NCBI GenBank assembly: GCA_000467715.1
Contig: AJFK01000722.1
Span: forward strand, 1 to 27,088
DNA: 27,088 nt
Direction: 5' to 3'
From: Hysterium pulicare CBS 123377
Lineage: Eukaryota; Ascomycota; Dothideomycetes; Hysteriales; Hysteriaceae
Below the pieces are notes generated by a model. The model ran no database searches. It was not told where the DNA came from and saw nothing but the letters and a program-made list of their open reading frames with translations. Made by a program: the position numbers and the translations under genes. This document shows, piece by piece, positions 1 through 9,236 of the stretch (positions within the stretch are counted from its first letter, which is position 1; each line of letters begins with the position of its first letter).

Positions 1-1
1 T

Positions 2-227
2 GTCACCGTTGACGACAAAAAGAGTCAATAAGTCGAACATGATCTTGAAAAAGAGTTTAATTAAGCTTAACCACGCGTAAGCAGTAATTATATTTAAAGC
101 TCTTATTTATAGTTAATTTTATTAAATAAGGTAGCAGTGTTGCTTTAATTTTTTGCGTTAAGTTCTCGTTAATTTAGTTTCTTTAGTTCTAGTACGCTAT
201 CGTCACCGTTGACGACGAACATGATCT
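2..227. repeat. Pair of short direct repeats at the left edge
   Basis: The 15-base string GTCACCGTTGACGAC occurs at 2-16 and again at 202-216. In the second copy it is followed directly by GAACATGATCT. In the first copy the same 11 bases follow after an extra 18 bases. The two copies are therefore related by a duplication with an 18-base insertion or deletion, about 200 bases apart. This may be internal structure of the degraded repeat. Confidence 0.6.
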
Positions 228-240
228 CTGGGTCTACCTT

Positions 241-258
241 TGAGTCAACGTTGACTCA
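241..258. repeat. 18-base perfect palindrome
   Basis: TGAGTCAACGTTGACTCA is its own reverse complement. Each half contains TGAGTCA, the consensus for Gcn4/AP-1 type bZIP factors. It sits directly at the edge of the degraded repeat, so it could equally be a fragment of a repeat terminus. No function is shown. Confidence 0.6.
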
Positions 259-260
259 AC

Positions 261-912
261 GCGCACCGGGTATTAAGTAAGAATAGACTCTTCGGATCTT
301 AGCGAGCGTGATGCCCAAGATACGGTTGGAATGGAAGAAGTAGAGTGATGGAAATTGCAGGTATGCGGCGAGTGGTGCGGCAAAGAAGGAAGGTGGAAAA
401 CACGCCAAAGCTAGGGCCACACGTGCACGTAAAGAGTATGATACATACCTAGGTACCTATTAGAAACAAAGTAGTTGAAAACTATTATTTCAATATTAAG
501 ATATCTATTTAATATCCCTATCAAGGCGAGGGAAAGCTTCTTTTGTGCCCAATCGTATTCGCTAGTCGGCCAAAGGGTATCTGCCTTCGTTCAGAGTGTC
601 CAGCAGAGTTCAAAGTAAAACGGTTTGGCCGTAGAAAGCAGAGATTTGGCCGTAGTGCTGAAAGACAGGCGCGAATTTGGCGAATCATGGCTCGATGGCT
701 GTCCAGATTGACGCTTCGAGGTAAAAACGAAGACTCCTAGGCGTGTATTGATAACTCTAAAACCAACATTGACTTGTAACTGGTTCGAGTACTTCTTTCC
801 AGAATTGTCCAAGACCACTGATCCCGGTAGATCCTCAGATCGGCCACTCTCACCGAATTTTTCGATACAGTTGTTTGTAAAGGTTCCACGCGGTCGGCCC
901 CAATCTTCGCTT
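261..912. other. No gene seen
   Basis: Only short, composition-driven open frames occur here on both strands. There is no splice pattern or recognisable domain. An imperfect ACCTAGGTACCTA string lies near 446-460. Confidence 0.5.
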
Positions 913-1668
913 TCAAAAAACAAGACGGCGACTCCAGCGCTCCGATTCCTTCTCGCAGTCTTCAGGTAGACCAAATACTGCTTGACCAGGGTCAGGCTGC
1001 CGGACATATCTCGACGTTGTGAAGGCGGATCTTGTGGGAGTGGTGCTGTTGTCCATGTCATAGACGCTCCATTGAACGGGGAGGAGATGCGCATCGACGT
1101 CTTTTGCTGGCCGATGGCAATTTGCACTGAATGCTAAACTGCAGGTCGAAACGAATGGTATCCCAGGATTAGTGGGATACTTGCGCAATACAGCGATTAG
1201 TAGATAGCCTCCAAGGCACAAGATGCCCACGATAAGGGCCAGGAGACCACGTTAGTCGGTTGTGAGAGGTGTGGAGTGCAAAGGAAGAAGTAAACTAAAG
1301 ATGCGCCTACCGAACAAACACGGTATAGTGCTGAACCCAGAGTAGGTGTAACTAGGAAGAGTAGAGCCGTCCCAGTCGAAGACGAGAACTCGAATAATGA
1401 AGGTGGACTGAGGCAGTAGCCAGTGCTCAACAGCAAATACGGTCATTATTGGAGCGCCGTATCTGAGGGGCATAGAGATAAAGTAACTAGACCGTTGAAT
1501 GCCTTGCGGGGCTGTAACTCGTAGCGTTTTTCGTTCTCCGGCGTACCCAGCCCATTCACCAGCCACCAATTGACAGCTGAGATTGGCATTCAAAGATACG
1601 TAAAGAAGTGAGACCAAGACTTGCCACATATTGGCAATCATAACATTACTGAATAGACCGACTTCGCC
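913..1668 (-). pseudogene. Relic of a DUF6536-type fungal membrane protein (C-terminal part)
   Basis: The minus strand encodes about 220 residues resembling the C-terminal third of large multi-pass fungal membrane proteins with an N-terminal DUF6536 domain. Recognisable pieces in order are GLFSNV, VLVSLLY, GERKTLRVTAPQG, RSSYFISMPLRYGAP, then after a break LALIVGILCLGGYLL and NCHRPAKDVDAHLLPVQW. The upstream side begins after a good acceptor (branch-like TGCTAATC, then TTAG at about 1669), but no further exon is found between 1670 and 1960, where the F-box gene begins. The join near 1230-1315 has a GT donor and a CTAAC branch-like string but no usable AG acceptor in frame. The large N-terminal part is missing. 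I read this as a truncated, decayed gene. The role of the family is unknown to me. Confidence 0.55.
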
Positions 1669-1967
1669 CTAATCGCAAGATTAGCATCAGGTAATCTAGG
1701 GATTATTTCGCCGCTACTGACATCGGTTCGCTGGTTCCAAGATATAAGCAACTGAATTGACAAAAACGTGCTGTAGGCCTCTGAAACTCGTAAACTGGAT
1801 TGCGACTCCGAGTTTATGGACCTGTCGCTAGAAAGTTAGGTCCGCTAACTCCGATATCGATAAGCCCCACATGTTGTACATCCCGTCTGTCCAACCTCAC
1901 GTCTCTCAAAGCGCCTTCTTGTGCTCCGTACAACGTTACACTTCCAATCGAATTACTAGACTACGCC

Positions 1968-3626
1968 ATGGAGCTCTTGGACTTGTGCTACGACGTTCTG
2001 ATTCGAATCCTTGAGGAACTCGATCCAGAAGACCTGGCAACATGCGCACGGTGCTGCGCTGGCTTTAATGCCTTCATCAAAGAAAATCGGCCTCTATACA
2101 AAACTTTGTATTTGAGGGATTTCGTGAGTTAACTATATACCCCATATGTCCGCGCATAATCTAATCCTCCTTAGGATGAGCCGCGTAGGACCTCATCCGA
2201 TTCAGAACCGCAGTGGGAATTCGAGCTACCGAAGATTGTCAAATGCAAAAAGATCCTGAAATCTAGTGATATTGAAGTCAAGGTAGCACGTTCTGAAGTT
2301 TCTCACTAATCTATACTGAAATTTACCAGCGATCACACTTCCAGTTCGTTACAGATACGGTGGACACTCTCCTCAACGCAACTTCTGATGCCGCTGGCTC
2401 GTCTATGAATGTCCCTTTTCTTGCTGATCTATTCCTTTCGCCTCGTAATGTAGATGTTTTCCTCTGCAGTTCATCTTTATTCGCACGTGCAGGGACGGAC
2501 TCTCAGGTTCCAGCCAGCACTGCAGAAGAACAGCAGTTGAGTGCCAAGCTGCACTGCTATTACGGGATACCTCAAGACTCACTTGGCAGAAGATCTTTGT
2601 CCATACATCCTTACGCTAGGTCGAAAGTCTATGACTTGCGAGGGTACACCTTAAATACTCGTTGGGGTCCCTTCCGAGGCGATGGCTCTGAGAAGGTCGA
2701 CTGGGAAATGCTAGAGGCCATTATGATAGACCTTGGCTATAATTACCGAGTTTTCAGTGATCTTCACGATAACAGAATCAAACCAATCTGGGCAGAACCC
2801 TTTGCTGGAGTTATCCGCTCACATCTAGAGTATCCGTCGAGTCTCCTGATAGAACCTGATATTCCGCTTGAGTTGAAGGACCCATATGGCATTTCCGGAG
2901 ATTGGATGCGAGTGAGTAACACTTTCGAATGACTTTCGAGATCATGTTGCTAAGCCTAAAGCAGATAGTGTGCTTCTTAGGTACCTCTTTAGTCACTTAG
3001 TTCGATCCCTCGGTTGTTCTAATCTCATTAAGATTACAACGATCTGTACATCTTCAACTTTAACTCAGAACCGGTTCCCCTCTCCGAACCTAGACCTCCA
3101 ATCAACACTGAAGAAGCCATTCGTCACATTATCATGCGTCTCAAGGTGACGAAGATTGAAGATCCAGGTGCTTTCGATAATCAAAGTCTCCCAATAGCGC
3201 ACTTCAATGGCACATCGCGTTCGATTGATTCCCGTTGGGATGCCAACGCAAATTCTAAAATCCGGGGTGAGTCCATCTTCCACAACTTCAAATGAAGGAT
3301 ACACTGAGAAGTCTCAGGCACAGTGAGATTAAATCCCGAAGGGGAAGTTCGATGGTCAACTCTATCAATTTTCTCTGAGTAAGTTGCTAGCTTTCCACGT
3401 GCAATTGCATGGAAGGTAGTATGCCTGCTAATCGTGATGTAGCGGCGAGGCACGATGGAAAAGTGAGGGCATCCAAATTGGAGGTCTTCGGTCGAAGAGA
3501 GGCGTGATGGGAACTTGGTTCGACAAGAACTACGATCGGCACGGACCAGCAGGTCCTACCGCATTTTGGAAGATAAGGGATAGACATGATTCAGATACGG
3601 AGGACTCTGAATACGAATCAGAGTAG
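1968..3626 (+). CDS. F-box protein, 442 residues, six exons
   Basis: Exons are 1968-2123, 2175-2282, 2330-2915, 3033-3266, 3318-3378 and 3443-3626. Splicing gives one uninterrupted frame of 442 codons. Residues 1 to about 50 form an F-box (LLDLCYDVLIRILEELDPED, then a Cys-rich helix and LYKTLYLRDF), which in this family binds Skp1 in an SCF ubiquitin ligase. The rest resembles a common Pezizomycotina F-box family: GDWMR, YNDLYIFNF, RLNPEGEVRWSTLSIF and GVMGTWFDKNYDRHGPAGPT near the C-terminus, which ends in an acidic Asp/Glu/Ser tail. The donor at 2916 (GTAACA) was chosen over the stronger GTGAGT at 2912 because only it keeps the frame. The substrate cannot be told. The start has CCATGG context. 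Confidence 0.85.
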
Positions 3627-3878
3627 GTGCGTTTCAGCGCTTCTATGATGGTGAATGTAACTATTTGGGAGGGGTTCCTTCAATGGGTGTGATAACACTT
3701 TGATTCTAGTCTCACTTTTACGGCGCTCAACATTGAAACGATATGCGGATAGAAACCTTCTTATAACCACATTACCAATCCCAACTGGTGTGAGCGGATA
3801 GAAAGAGGAGTTATAATAAGGTTGATGCGCAGCCCAGACCCCAACAATTCATTACTCCCAGTGTGTATCCAGTGCTTT

Positions 3879-6527
3879 TCACATCTCAACATATCTGTAT
3901 TCTAACCTGCCTGAGCTGAGGCCTTCGATAAGTACTTCTTTCCGCTCTCCCGGGATCATGTCAAATGCATTATCGCTTAACTTCACGTCACGCCGCTCGC
4001 TAAATACAAATCCTTTTACTGGCTTTTCTGTAGTAACAACCGCCGACTTCAAGTCTTCCGAGTAACATATTTCAACACCACGTTCTGAAAGATCCAGGTA
4101 TTTGATCGGATCCGGCCAGGAAATGTCGCTAGCAACTTCCTCGCCGTTGACGAAAAGGGTGACGTGGATGACGAAGGGATCAAGCTTAGTAGTATCGAAA
4201 GGCCTGTCAGGATTCTGGACTTGCAAAGTCACCGCTTCTGGGACTGTGCGCTCCTGGAAAATTTCAGTGGTACCGTTGGACTCAAGCGTGACCGTCTTGT
4301 CGATGCGCTTATACAATTCTTTTCCAGAGCAAATGGAGACAAAGGTAACAACTATCCGACCTTCAATTTTATCGGGCTTGCTATTCGCGACCCAAACATC
4401 GAATTTTACGTCTCGTAGTGCTACCGTTGGGTCAATGTGACCTGTATCCCTCTGCCATAAGGCGTCAGCAGGCCTCATTGTCCAATCGTGAAATTTCCTG
4501 GTCACGCCAACAGCAATAGGCTTTAGCGCCCTCTTGATAGCCCAGTATGCCGGCTTCTTGACGAGATGATAATCGACCACCGCCCACGACATGGTTGGCC
4601 AGCAGTCATTCAGCTGCCAGGCCAGAACACCTCCACACTGTCTCTTCCCAACTGTACCCCATTGACGACGCCACGACTTGTAAGCCCAAGAATTGGCTTC
4701 GGCTTGCACCATCTGCGTCAAATGAGTGAAAGAAGGAAGATCATATCTGATCCGGAAGTTCTCCGCCACGTAGTTGATAAGTCTTCTCTCATGCCCAACA
4801 GCTTTATCGTGGAAATCCATTGTCATGGAACCCGGATAACGCTGTGCCAGGTCTGTGACACAGGCTTCGATGGTTTCCAGATGTGGGTACGCTTCCATAC
4901 CAAACTCGCTAACGAAGCGACCTCCCATTTCTGGTAACTTTTGGTACGGTTTCATGTCGCCATGCCATACATTCCATTGATGGATGTCGCCAACCGTGGG
5001 GTCAACCTTCTGCGTGGTACTAGTGCCATTACCCCATGGACTGCTCGGATGATAGATCTGCCCCGGCATTTCCTCCCCTACAACCTTTGGTAAGAGATAC
5101 TCGTAGATGTACCGTGCTGGAAAGTCAGTCTTCAACCAAGATTGGGGATCTTTGTCTGCTTCGAACCGGTACTCCAGGCCGTATCGTTCTTGGATTTGAT
5201 AGTCTTCGTTGTTACCAGCCCAGATGACTAGGGATGGATGATGTCGTAGCCTACGAACGTTCTGCCGTGCTTCTTGCTCAACTGATGCCAAATATTCGGG
5301 ATAGGTTGGGTAATTTGCGCAGGCAAAAGCGAAGTCTTGCCAGACAAGCAGTCCAAGCTCATCACAGGCATCGTAGAAGTCGTCAGATTCGTAAATTCCG
5401 CCGCCCCAGACTCGCACCATGATTTGGTTTCCCTCAACCATTAGTTTCATCCAAGCTCTATATCTTGAGGTTGAGACACTGGTAAGAAAGCTATCGGCAG
5501 GAATCCAGCATGATCCTCTGCAAAAGATGTCAACGTTATTGATGCGAAAATAGAACGAAGTACCCAAATCATCCTTCTCTTGGATCAACTCTACTTTCCG
5601 TAAGCCAATCAACTTGCGCGTCTCATCCAGTATTTTACTTTTATCGCCGCAGGCTAGTATCCGGACTTCGTATCGACTTTGAGCGCCATATCCATGCGGC
5701 CACCACAACTTTGGATTATCCAGAGTCAGATCTCCAACATAAACTATTCCAGTATCCGTTCCGGCATGCTTCTCACTCTCTCGCATTTCACCAGTTCCAA
5801 CGCAAGTCTCATCTAACCAAATCCCAAACTTCACTTCCTGAGGTGCGTCCCCGATTATTCGTGCAAACACCTGCACATCTACCCTCTTCAAATCATCACT
5901 CAATTTATACGTCGTCCAGGGGTCTTGCAAGCAACTATTATAAGTCTCCAAATGAATAGGCTTCCACGGCCCACAAGTAATCAATATAGGGCCCCAGTCC
6001 CAGCCCCAATGATACTGGGCTTTGCGAACGGGGCCCCTGGAGATCTCGGTTTGGTGGCAGATGAACCTGTGCTCGGTATGTTGCTTGACGAGCTCTAGAC
6101 CACGGCTGCGTGCTGGGAAGAAGACGATTTCGAGGATGTTTTCATCTGATTGAAGGAGACCGTCCACGCTGATCCGATGCTCGATGAACATGTTCTCGGA
6201 CTCTAGAATTAATTTCCCATTGAGATAGACAGAGGCATATGTATCTAGGCCTTTGAAGATAATATCCGTTTTTGTGCCATCTATGCCATAATCTTTAGGT
6301 TCGGGGAATGAGGTGCGATATGTCCATTCTTGCTCAGCTACCCAGCGGCAGGCGAGTTCGTTGAGGTCGAGGAAAGGGTCGGCGATTTTGTCGTTTTTCA
6401 GCAGATCGAGATGAACTTCAGTAGGAACCTTTTCCACGGACAGATACTTTTCAGACGAGTCTTTGTTACCTTTCTTGAAAGTCCAGCCTGCAGAGAGCTC
6501 CTGGGTGCTGCACGTGACCGGAGCCAT
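3879..6527 (-). CDS. mndB: Beta-mannosidase B, GH2 family, intracellular
   Basis: A single exon encodes 882 residues, slightly longer than the roughly 840-850 usual for fungal beta-mannosidase B. The enzyme removes beta-1,4-linked mannose from the non-reducing end of manno-oligosaccharides. Order of parts: GH2 sugar-binding domain (about 10-190, with HWGWDWGP), immunoglobulin-like domain (about 210-310), then the TIM barrel. The acid/base is expected at Glu441 in WAGNNE and the nucleophile at Glu541 in SEFGME. No signal peptide is present: the N-terminus is polar (MAPVTCSTQELSAGW), which fits the cytosolic B type rather than the secreted A type. It is divergent from an MFS sugar porter and convergent with the F-box gene, 252 bases away. 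No intron, frameshift or missing catalytic residue was seen. Confidence 0.95.
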   Translation of the reverse strand: MAPVTCSTQELSAGWTFKKGNKDSSEKYLSVEKVPTEVHLDLLKNDKIADPFLDLNELACRWVAEQEWTYRTSFPEPKDYGIDGTKTDIIFKGLDTYASVYLNGKLILESENMFIEHRISVDGLLQSDENILEIVFFPARSRGLELVKQHTEHRFICHQTEISRGPVRKAQYHWGWDWGPILITCGPWKPIHLETYNSCLQDPWTTYKLSDDLKRVDVQVFARIIGDAPQEVKFGIWLDETCVGTGEMRESEKHAGTDTGIVYVGDLTLDNPKLWWPHGYGAQSRYEVRILACGDKSKILDETRKLIGLRKVELIQEKDDLGTSFYFRINNVDIFCRGSCWIPADSFLTSVSTSRYRAWMKLMVEGNQIMVRVWGGGIYESDDFYDACDELGLLVWQDFAFACANYPTYPEYLASVEQEARQNVRRLRHHPSLVIWAGNNEDYQIQERYGLEYRFEADKDPQSWLKTDFPARYIYEYLLPKVVGEEMPGQIYHPSSPWGNGTSTTQKVDPTVGDIHQWNVWHGDMKPYQKLPEMGGRFVSEFGMEAYPHLETIEACVTDLAQRYPGSMTMDFHDKAVGHERRLINYVAENFRIRYDLPSFTHLTQMVQAEANSWAYKSWRRQWGTVGKRQCGGVLAWQLNDCWPTMSWAVVDYHLVKKPAYWAIKRALKPIAVGVTRKFHDWTMRPADALWQRDTGHIDPTVALRDVKFDVWVANSKPDKIEGRIVVTFVSICSGKELYKRIDKTVTLESNGTTEIFQERTVPEAVTLQVQNPDRPFDTTKLDPFVIHVTLFVNGEEVASDISWPDPIKYLDLSERGVEICYSEDLKSAVVTTEKPVKGFVFSERRDVKLSDNAFDMIPGERKEVLIEGLSSGRLEYRYVEM

Positions 6528-6592
6528 GATGGGCTTTCGGGATGCTTGAAGAGGAAAACGAGAGGCTTAAAAATGGCTTGTGCCTTCAGCCT

Positions 6593-6933
6593 TCAAAACG
6601 TCTTTATCGGAAGATAACAACTACCCGCTATCAAGTACAAGTCCTCAAGCTCCTTGGCTGATATTCCTTCGTGTTCCTCCTTTGCTGGGGTGATGCGGGG
6701 TGTTTGACTACGTATGGCAACGATCACCACATTTTCATCGGGACAATCTTCTCCGACCTCTCTTGGGACACCACCACTTAGCAGCGATGGACAAATTGCC
6801 AAGTCAGGATCATGAACCTGTGTAACGATAAGATGTTACCATGTCTAGCTTTAATGAGATGGACGTACCGATGACCGGGTTACGCGTAGATAAGCTACAC
6901 TTCGTCCTCGACTTCGGCGTTCCTTCCTACCAT
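6593..6933 (-). CDS. Possible small protein gene, 85 residues, two exons
   Basis: Exon 6901-6933 (ATG, 11 codons) joins in phase 0 to 6593-6817. The second exon follows a normal acceptor (GTTACACAG) and reads like real protein, with DLAICPSLLSGGVPREVG and EGISAKELEDLYLIAG before the stop. The first exon is weaker: its donor would be GTGTAG, while a better GTACGT donor downstream at about 6869 would need a different upstream exon. I do not recognise the product. It may be a genuine small gene nested in the divergent promoter or the 3' remnant of a lost gene. Confidence 0.28.
6685..6700 (+). promoter_or_regulatory. Twin CreA-type motifs
   Basis: CTGGGG and GCGGGG both fit SYGGRG and are separated by four bases. 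They lie about 160 bases upstream of the beta-mannosidase start and 260 bases upstream of the transporter start. Confidence 0.35.
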
Positions 6934-6957
6934 CTATTTTGAGAGTTGGGAAACAGT

Positions 6958-8843
6958 ATGGCAGACAAAGAAACAGCACGAGGTGATAAGATGAACGATG
7001 GGAGAGTCAGCGAAGATGAGAAAGTCAAGGTGATCGATGAGCGGGAGATCGAAGGTGTCAATCCCACTTTTGCTGCCATTATGGCCAAGCATAGGCCGAA
7101 TCCGTTTGGAAAGGGATGTCTCCAACTTTACGCGCTTGCAGCGGTTTGTTTCTTGAATTCTACGATGAGTGGTAAGTACTAGTCTCCTCTCTACGACAAA
7201 AAAAATGTCTATGATTAACGATTCCCAGGCTTCGACAGCTCACTGATGGGCTCCATCAACGCTCTCCCAAACTATACCAGCTATTACAATCTCCCGAACA
7301 AAGGCACCGCTAGCACTGGCATCATCTTCTCCATTTTCCAAATTGGCCAAATGTGCGCTGCGCTCTTCGTCTGGATTGCCGACTGGCAAGGTCGCAAGCG
7401 ATTTATTTTCATCGGCACAGTTGGCGTTATCGTCGGAACGATCATTACATCCACCGCAAAGTCGTTACCGACTTTCATTGGAGGTCGATTCCTGCTGAGT
7501 TTCTTTGCAACTTGTGCTTGTTCTGCTTCGCCGCTGTATTTGGTTGAAGTCGCGCCACCACAGTATCGCGGAACTTTTGCCGGGATGTATAATACGTTTT
7601 ACTATTTTGTGAGTATTTCTACCCCCTTGATGTCTATCTGCTCTCTGAAAGCTGATCATTGGGATAGGGCTCCATCCTTGCAACCTCGTCAGTATATGGC
7701 GCACATAAGCACTTGTCCGGTCATGGGAACATGGATTGGCGATTACCACTTTGGCTGCAGATGGTCTGCCCAGCTCTTGTGTCCGTGGTGATACTGTTCT
7801 TTCCGGAATCTCCAAGATGGCTCGTAGCGAAGGATCGTCATCAAGAAGCTCGAGAATTCCTCATCAAGTACCACGCGAATGGGGATCCAGACCACCCTCT
7901 CGTCAATCTCGAAATGGTGGAGATGGTGGAGTCTCTTAGAGAGGAAGGTGTGACGCATTGGAAGAACTTCTTTAATCTCTCTGTCTTATACAAGACGCGT
8001 GCGAGAAGGTACAGAACTATGCTAAACATGGTCTTTGCGTGGTTTGGCCAGTTCTCGGGAAATAAGTAAGGAGTCTGCTCGGCAGGTAGGAGGCATGCGC
8101 TGACCCACAATTTTCCTAGTATCATCTCCTACTATCTCCCGTATCTAGTCGCAAACGTCGGAATCACAGATACCGACACTAAGCTCCTCCTCAACATCAT
8201 CTATGCCCTCGTCGGCTGGATCTTCTCAACCGCTGGCACTCGCTTCCACGACATACTGGGGCGGCGTAAGATGCTGCTTGGTAGTTGTGCTGGACTTATC
8301 ATCTGCCTCGCTATCACCGCCGGCACAGCAGCCGGATACGTCAAGACTGGTAGTAAAGTGGCTTCGTCGGCCTCCATCGCTTTCATTTACCTCTTCGGTG
8401 CCATCTTTGCGTGGGCTTGGACGTCTATGCAACCGATTTACCCAGCTGAGGTCATGTCGAATGATATGCGTGCGAAGGGAATGGGGACGTATAAGATTGT
8501 GGGGGGTGCTGCGGGCTTCCTGAATACGTTTGTTGCACCTACAGCATTAGCAAATGTAAGCTTATCACATGTCTCTCATTCTCATCTCGATGATACTTCA
8601 GATTCTAATGACCGCCAGATCGGCTACTGGTTCTACGTCTTCTTTGTCTTCTGGGACTGTTTCGAGTTCGCATTCATGTATTTGTTCTTCGTTGAAACCA
8701 AGGGCCTTACGCTGGAGGAAATGGATGGAATTTTTGAGGCTACGAATCCTAGGAAGGCTAGTACGGATAAGAAGAAAGTGAAGTACAGGACTTTTGTTGG
8801 TGAGAGTGGGAAGGAGGAGGAGGAGATTAACGAGATGGCGTGA
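6958..8843 (+). CDS. MFS sugar porter, lactose-permease-like, 550 residues
   Basis: Exons are 6958-7171, 7229-7608, 7668-8065, 8120-8555 and 8619-8843, giving 550 codons. Sugar-porter signatures appear in order: FDSSLMG in helix 1, DWQGRKR after helix 2, PESPRWL after helix 6, FGQFSGNNIISYYLP in helix 7, GRRK after helix 8, PAEV..R.KGMG after helix 10 and VETKGLTLEEMD after helix 12. Twelve membrane helices are expected, with a charged cytosolic N-terminus (about 55 residues) and a Lys/Glu-rich tail. The helix 7 motif is like fungal lactose permease-type carriers, which also take up other disaccharides. Its neighbour, an intracellular beta-mannosidase, suggests import of mannobiose or manno-oligosaccharides. 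The substrate is inference. Confidence 0.93.
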
Positions 8844-9236
8844 GGATACCTTAAGGGGTTGAATTAAGTTTCAACATCCGGATAAGTTCCCCAGGCAAAT
8901 CGTAGGTATATCTTGAACATTGCGTAAGTGCTCTGTGTGTGTAGTTCTTGCGCATCTAATCACGTGGATGGGTTAACCTTGTTCCATGCCGAACCTTATT
9001 TACTTCACCTCCCGCTTCCTAGGTATCTTCGAACATACTCAAGCTGCAAAAGGGAATGTGCGCCTGCCGGAATAACTCCTTGTCATAACATCCATTTGCG
9101 CCGGCTGCATTTGGCTTAAGGCAAGGCTATATTTAGTGTACTGCACATTTCCCTACCGCTTCGAAACGACTTTCGGCAACTTCGGCGTTTGTTAACATTC
9201 CTTCCTCGTGTCACACTTTTTCCGGACTCACACACT
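8844..9236. other. Intergenic, no gene seen
   Basis: This holds the 3' flank of the transporter and the 5' flank of the first BTB gene. A pyrimidine-rich stretch (about 9000-9230) precedes the BTB start. No recognisable coding segment was found on either strand. Confidence 0.5.

Larger units (their letters stand above)
1..260. repeat. AT-rich degraded repeat, RIP-like
   Basis: This edge is rich in TA dinucleotides and long A/T runs (especially 80-190), unlike the rest of the window. Bases 44-77 match 27055-27088 at the other edge in 31 of 34 positions, in the same orientation. Two of the three differences are changes of CpA to TpA (one read on each strand), the context favoured by RIP. Read on the minus strand, the left copy turns a Glu codon into Lys and a Gln codon into a stop relative to the right copy. 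I infer an inactivated copy of a repeated, once coding sequence. The family is not recognisable from this much sequence. Confidence 0.6.
6528..6957. promoter_or_regulatory. Divergent promoter with two CreA-like sites
   Basis: This 430-base gap lies between the start codons of the beta-mannosidase (-) and the sugar transporter (+). Two matches to SYGGRG, the CreA/Mig1 carbon-repression motif, sit close together: CTGGGG at 6685-6690 and GCGGGG at 6695-6700. Closely spaced CreA motifs are typical of functional targets, but the motif is short and one match per roughly 500 bases per strand is expected by chance. No clear TATA box was seen for either gene. A possible small antisense gene overlaps this region. 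Confidence 0.4.

Noticed and set aside
591-1127. 178-codon minus-strand open frame
   Set aside because: It overlaps the DUF6536-like frame in another register and shows no family resemblance.
1197-1436. Minus-strand open frame bridging the break in the DUF6536 relic
   Set aside because: Its translation does not match the family; the matching residues lie in the two other frames.
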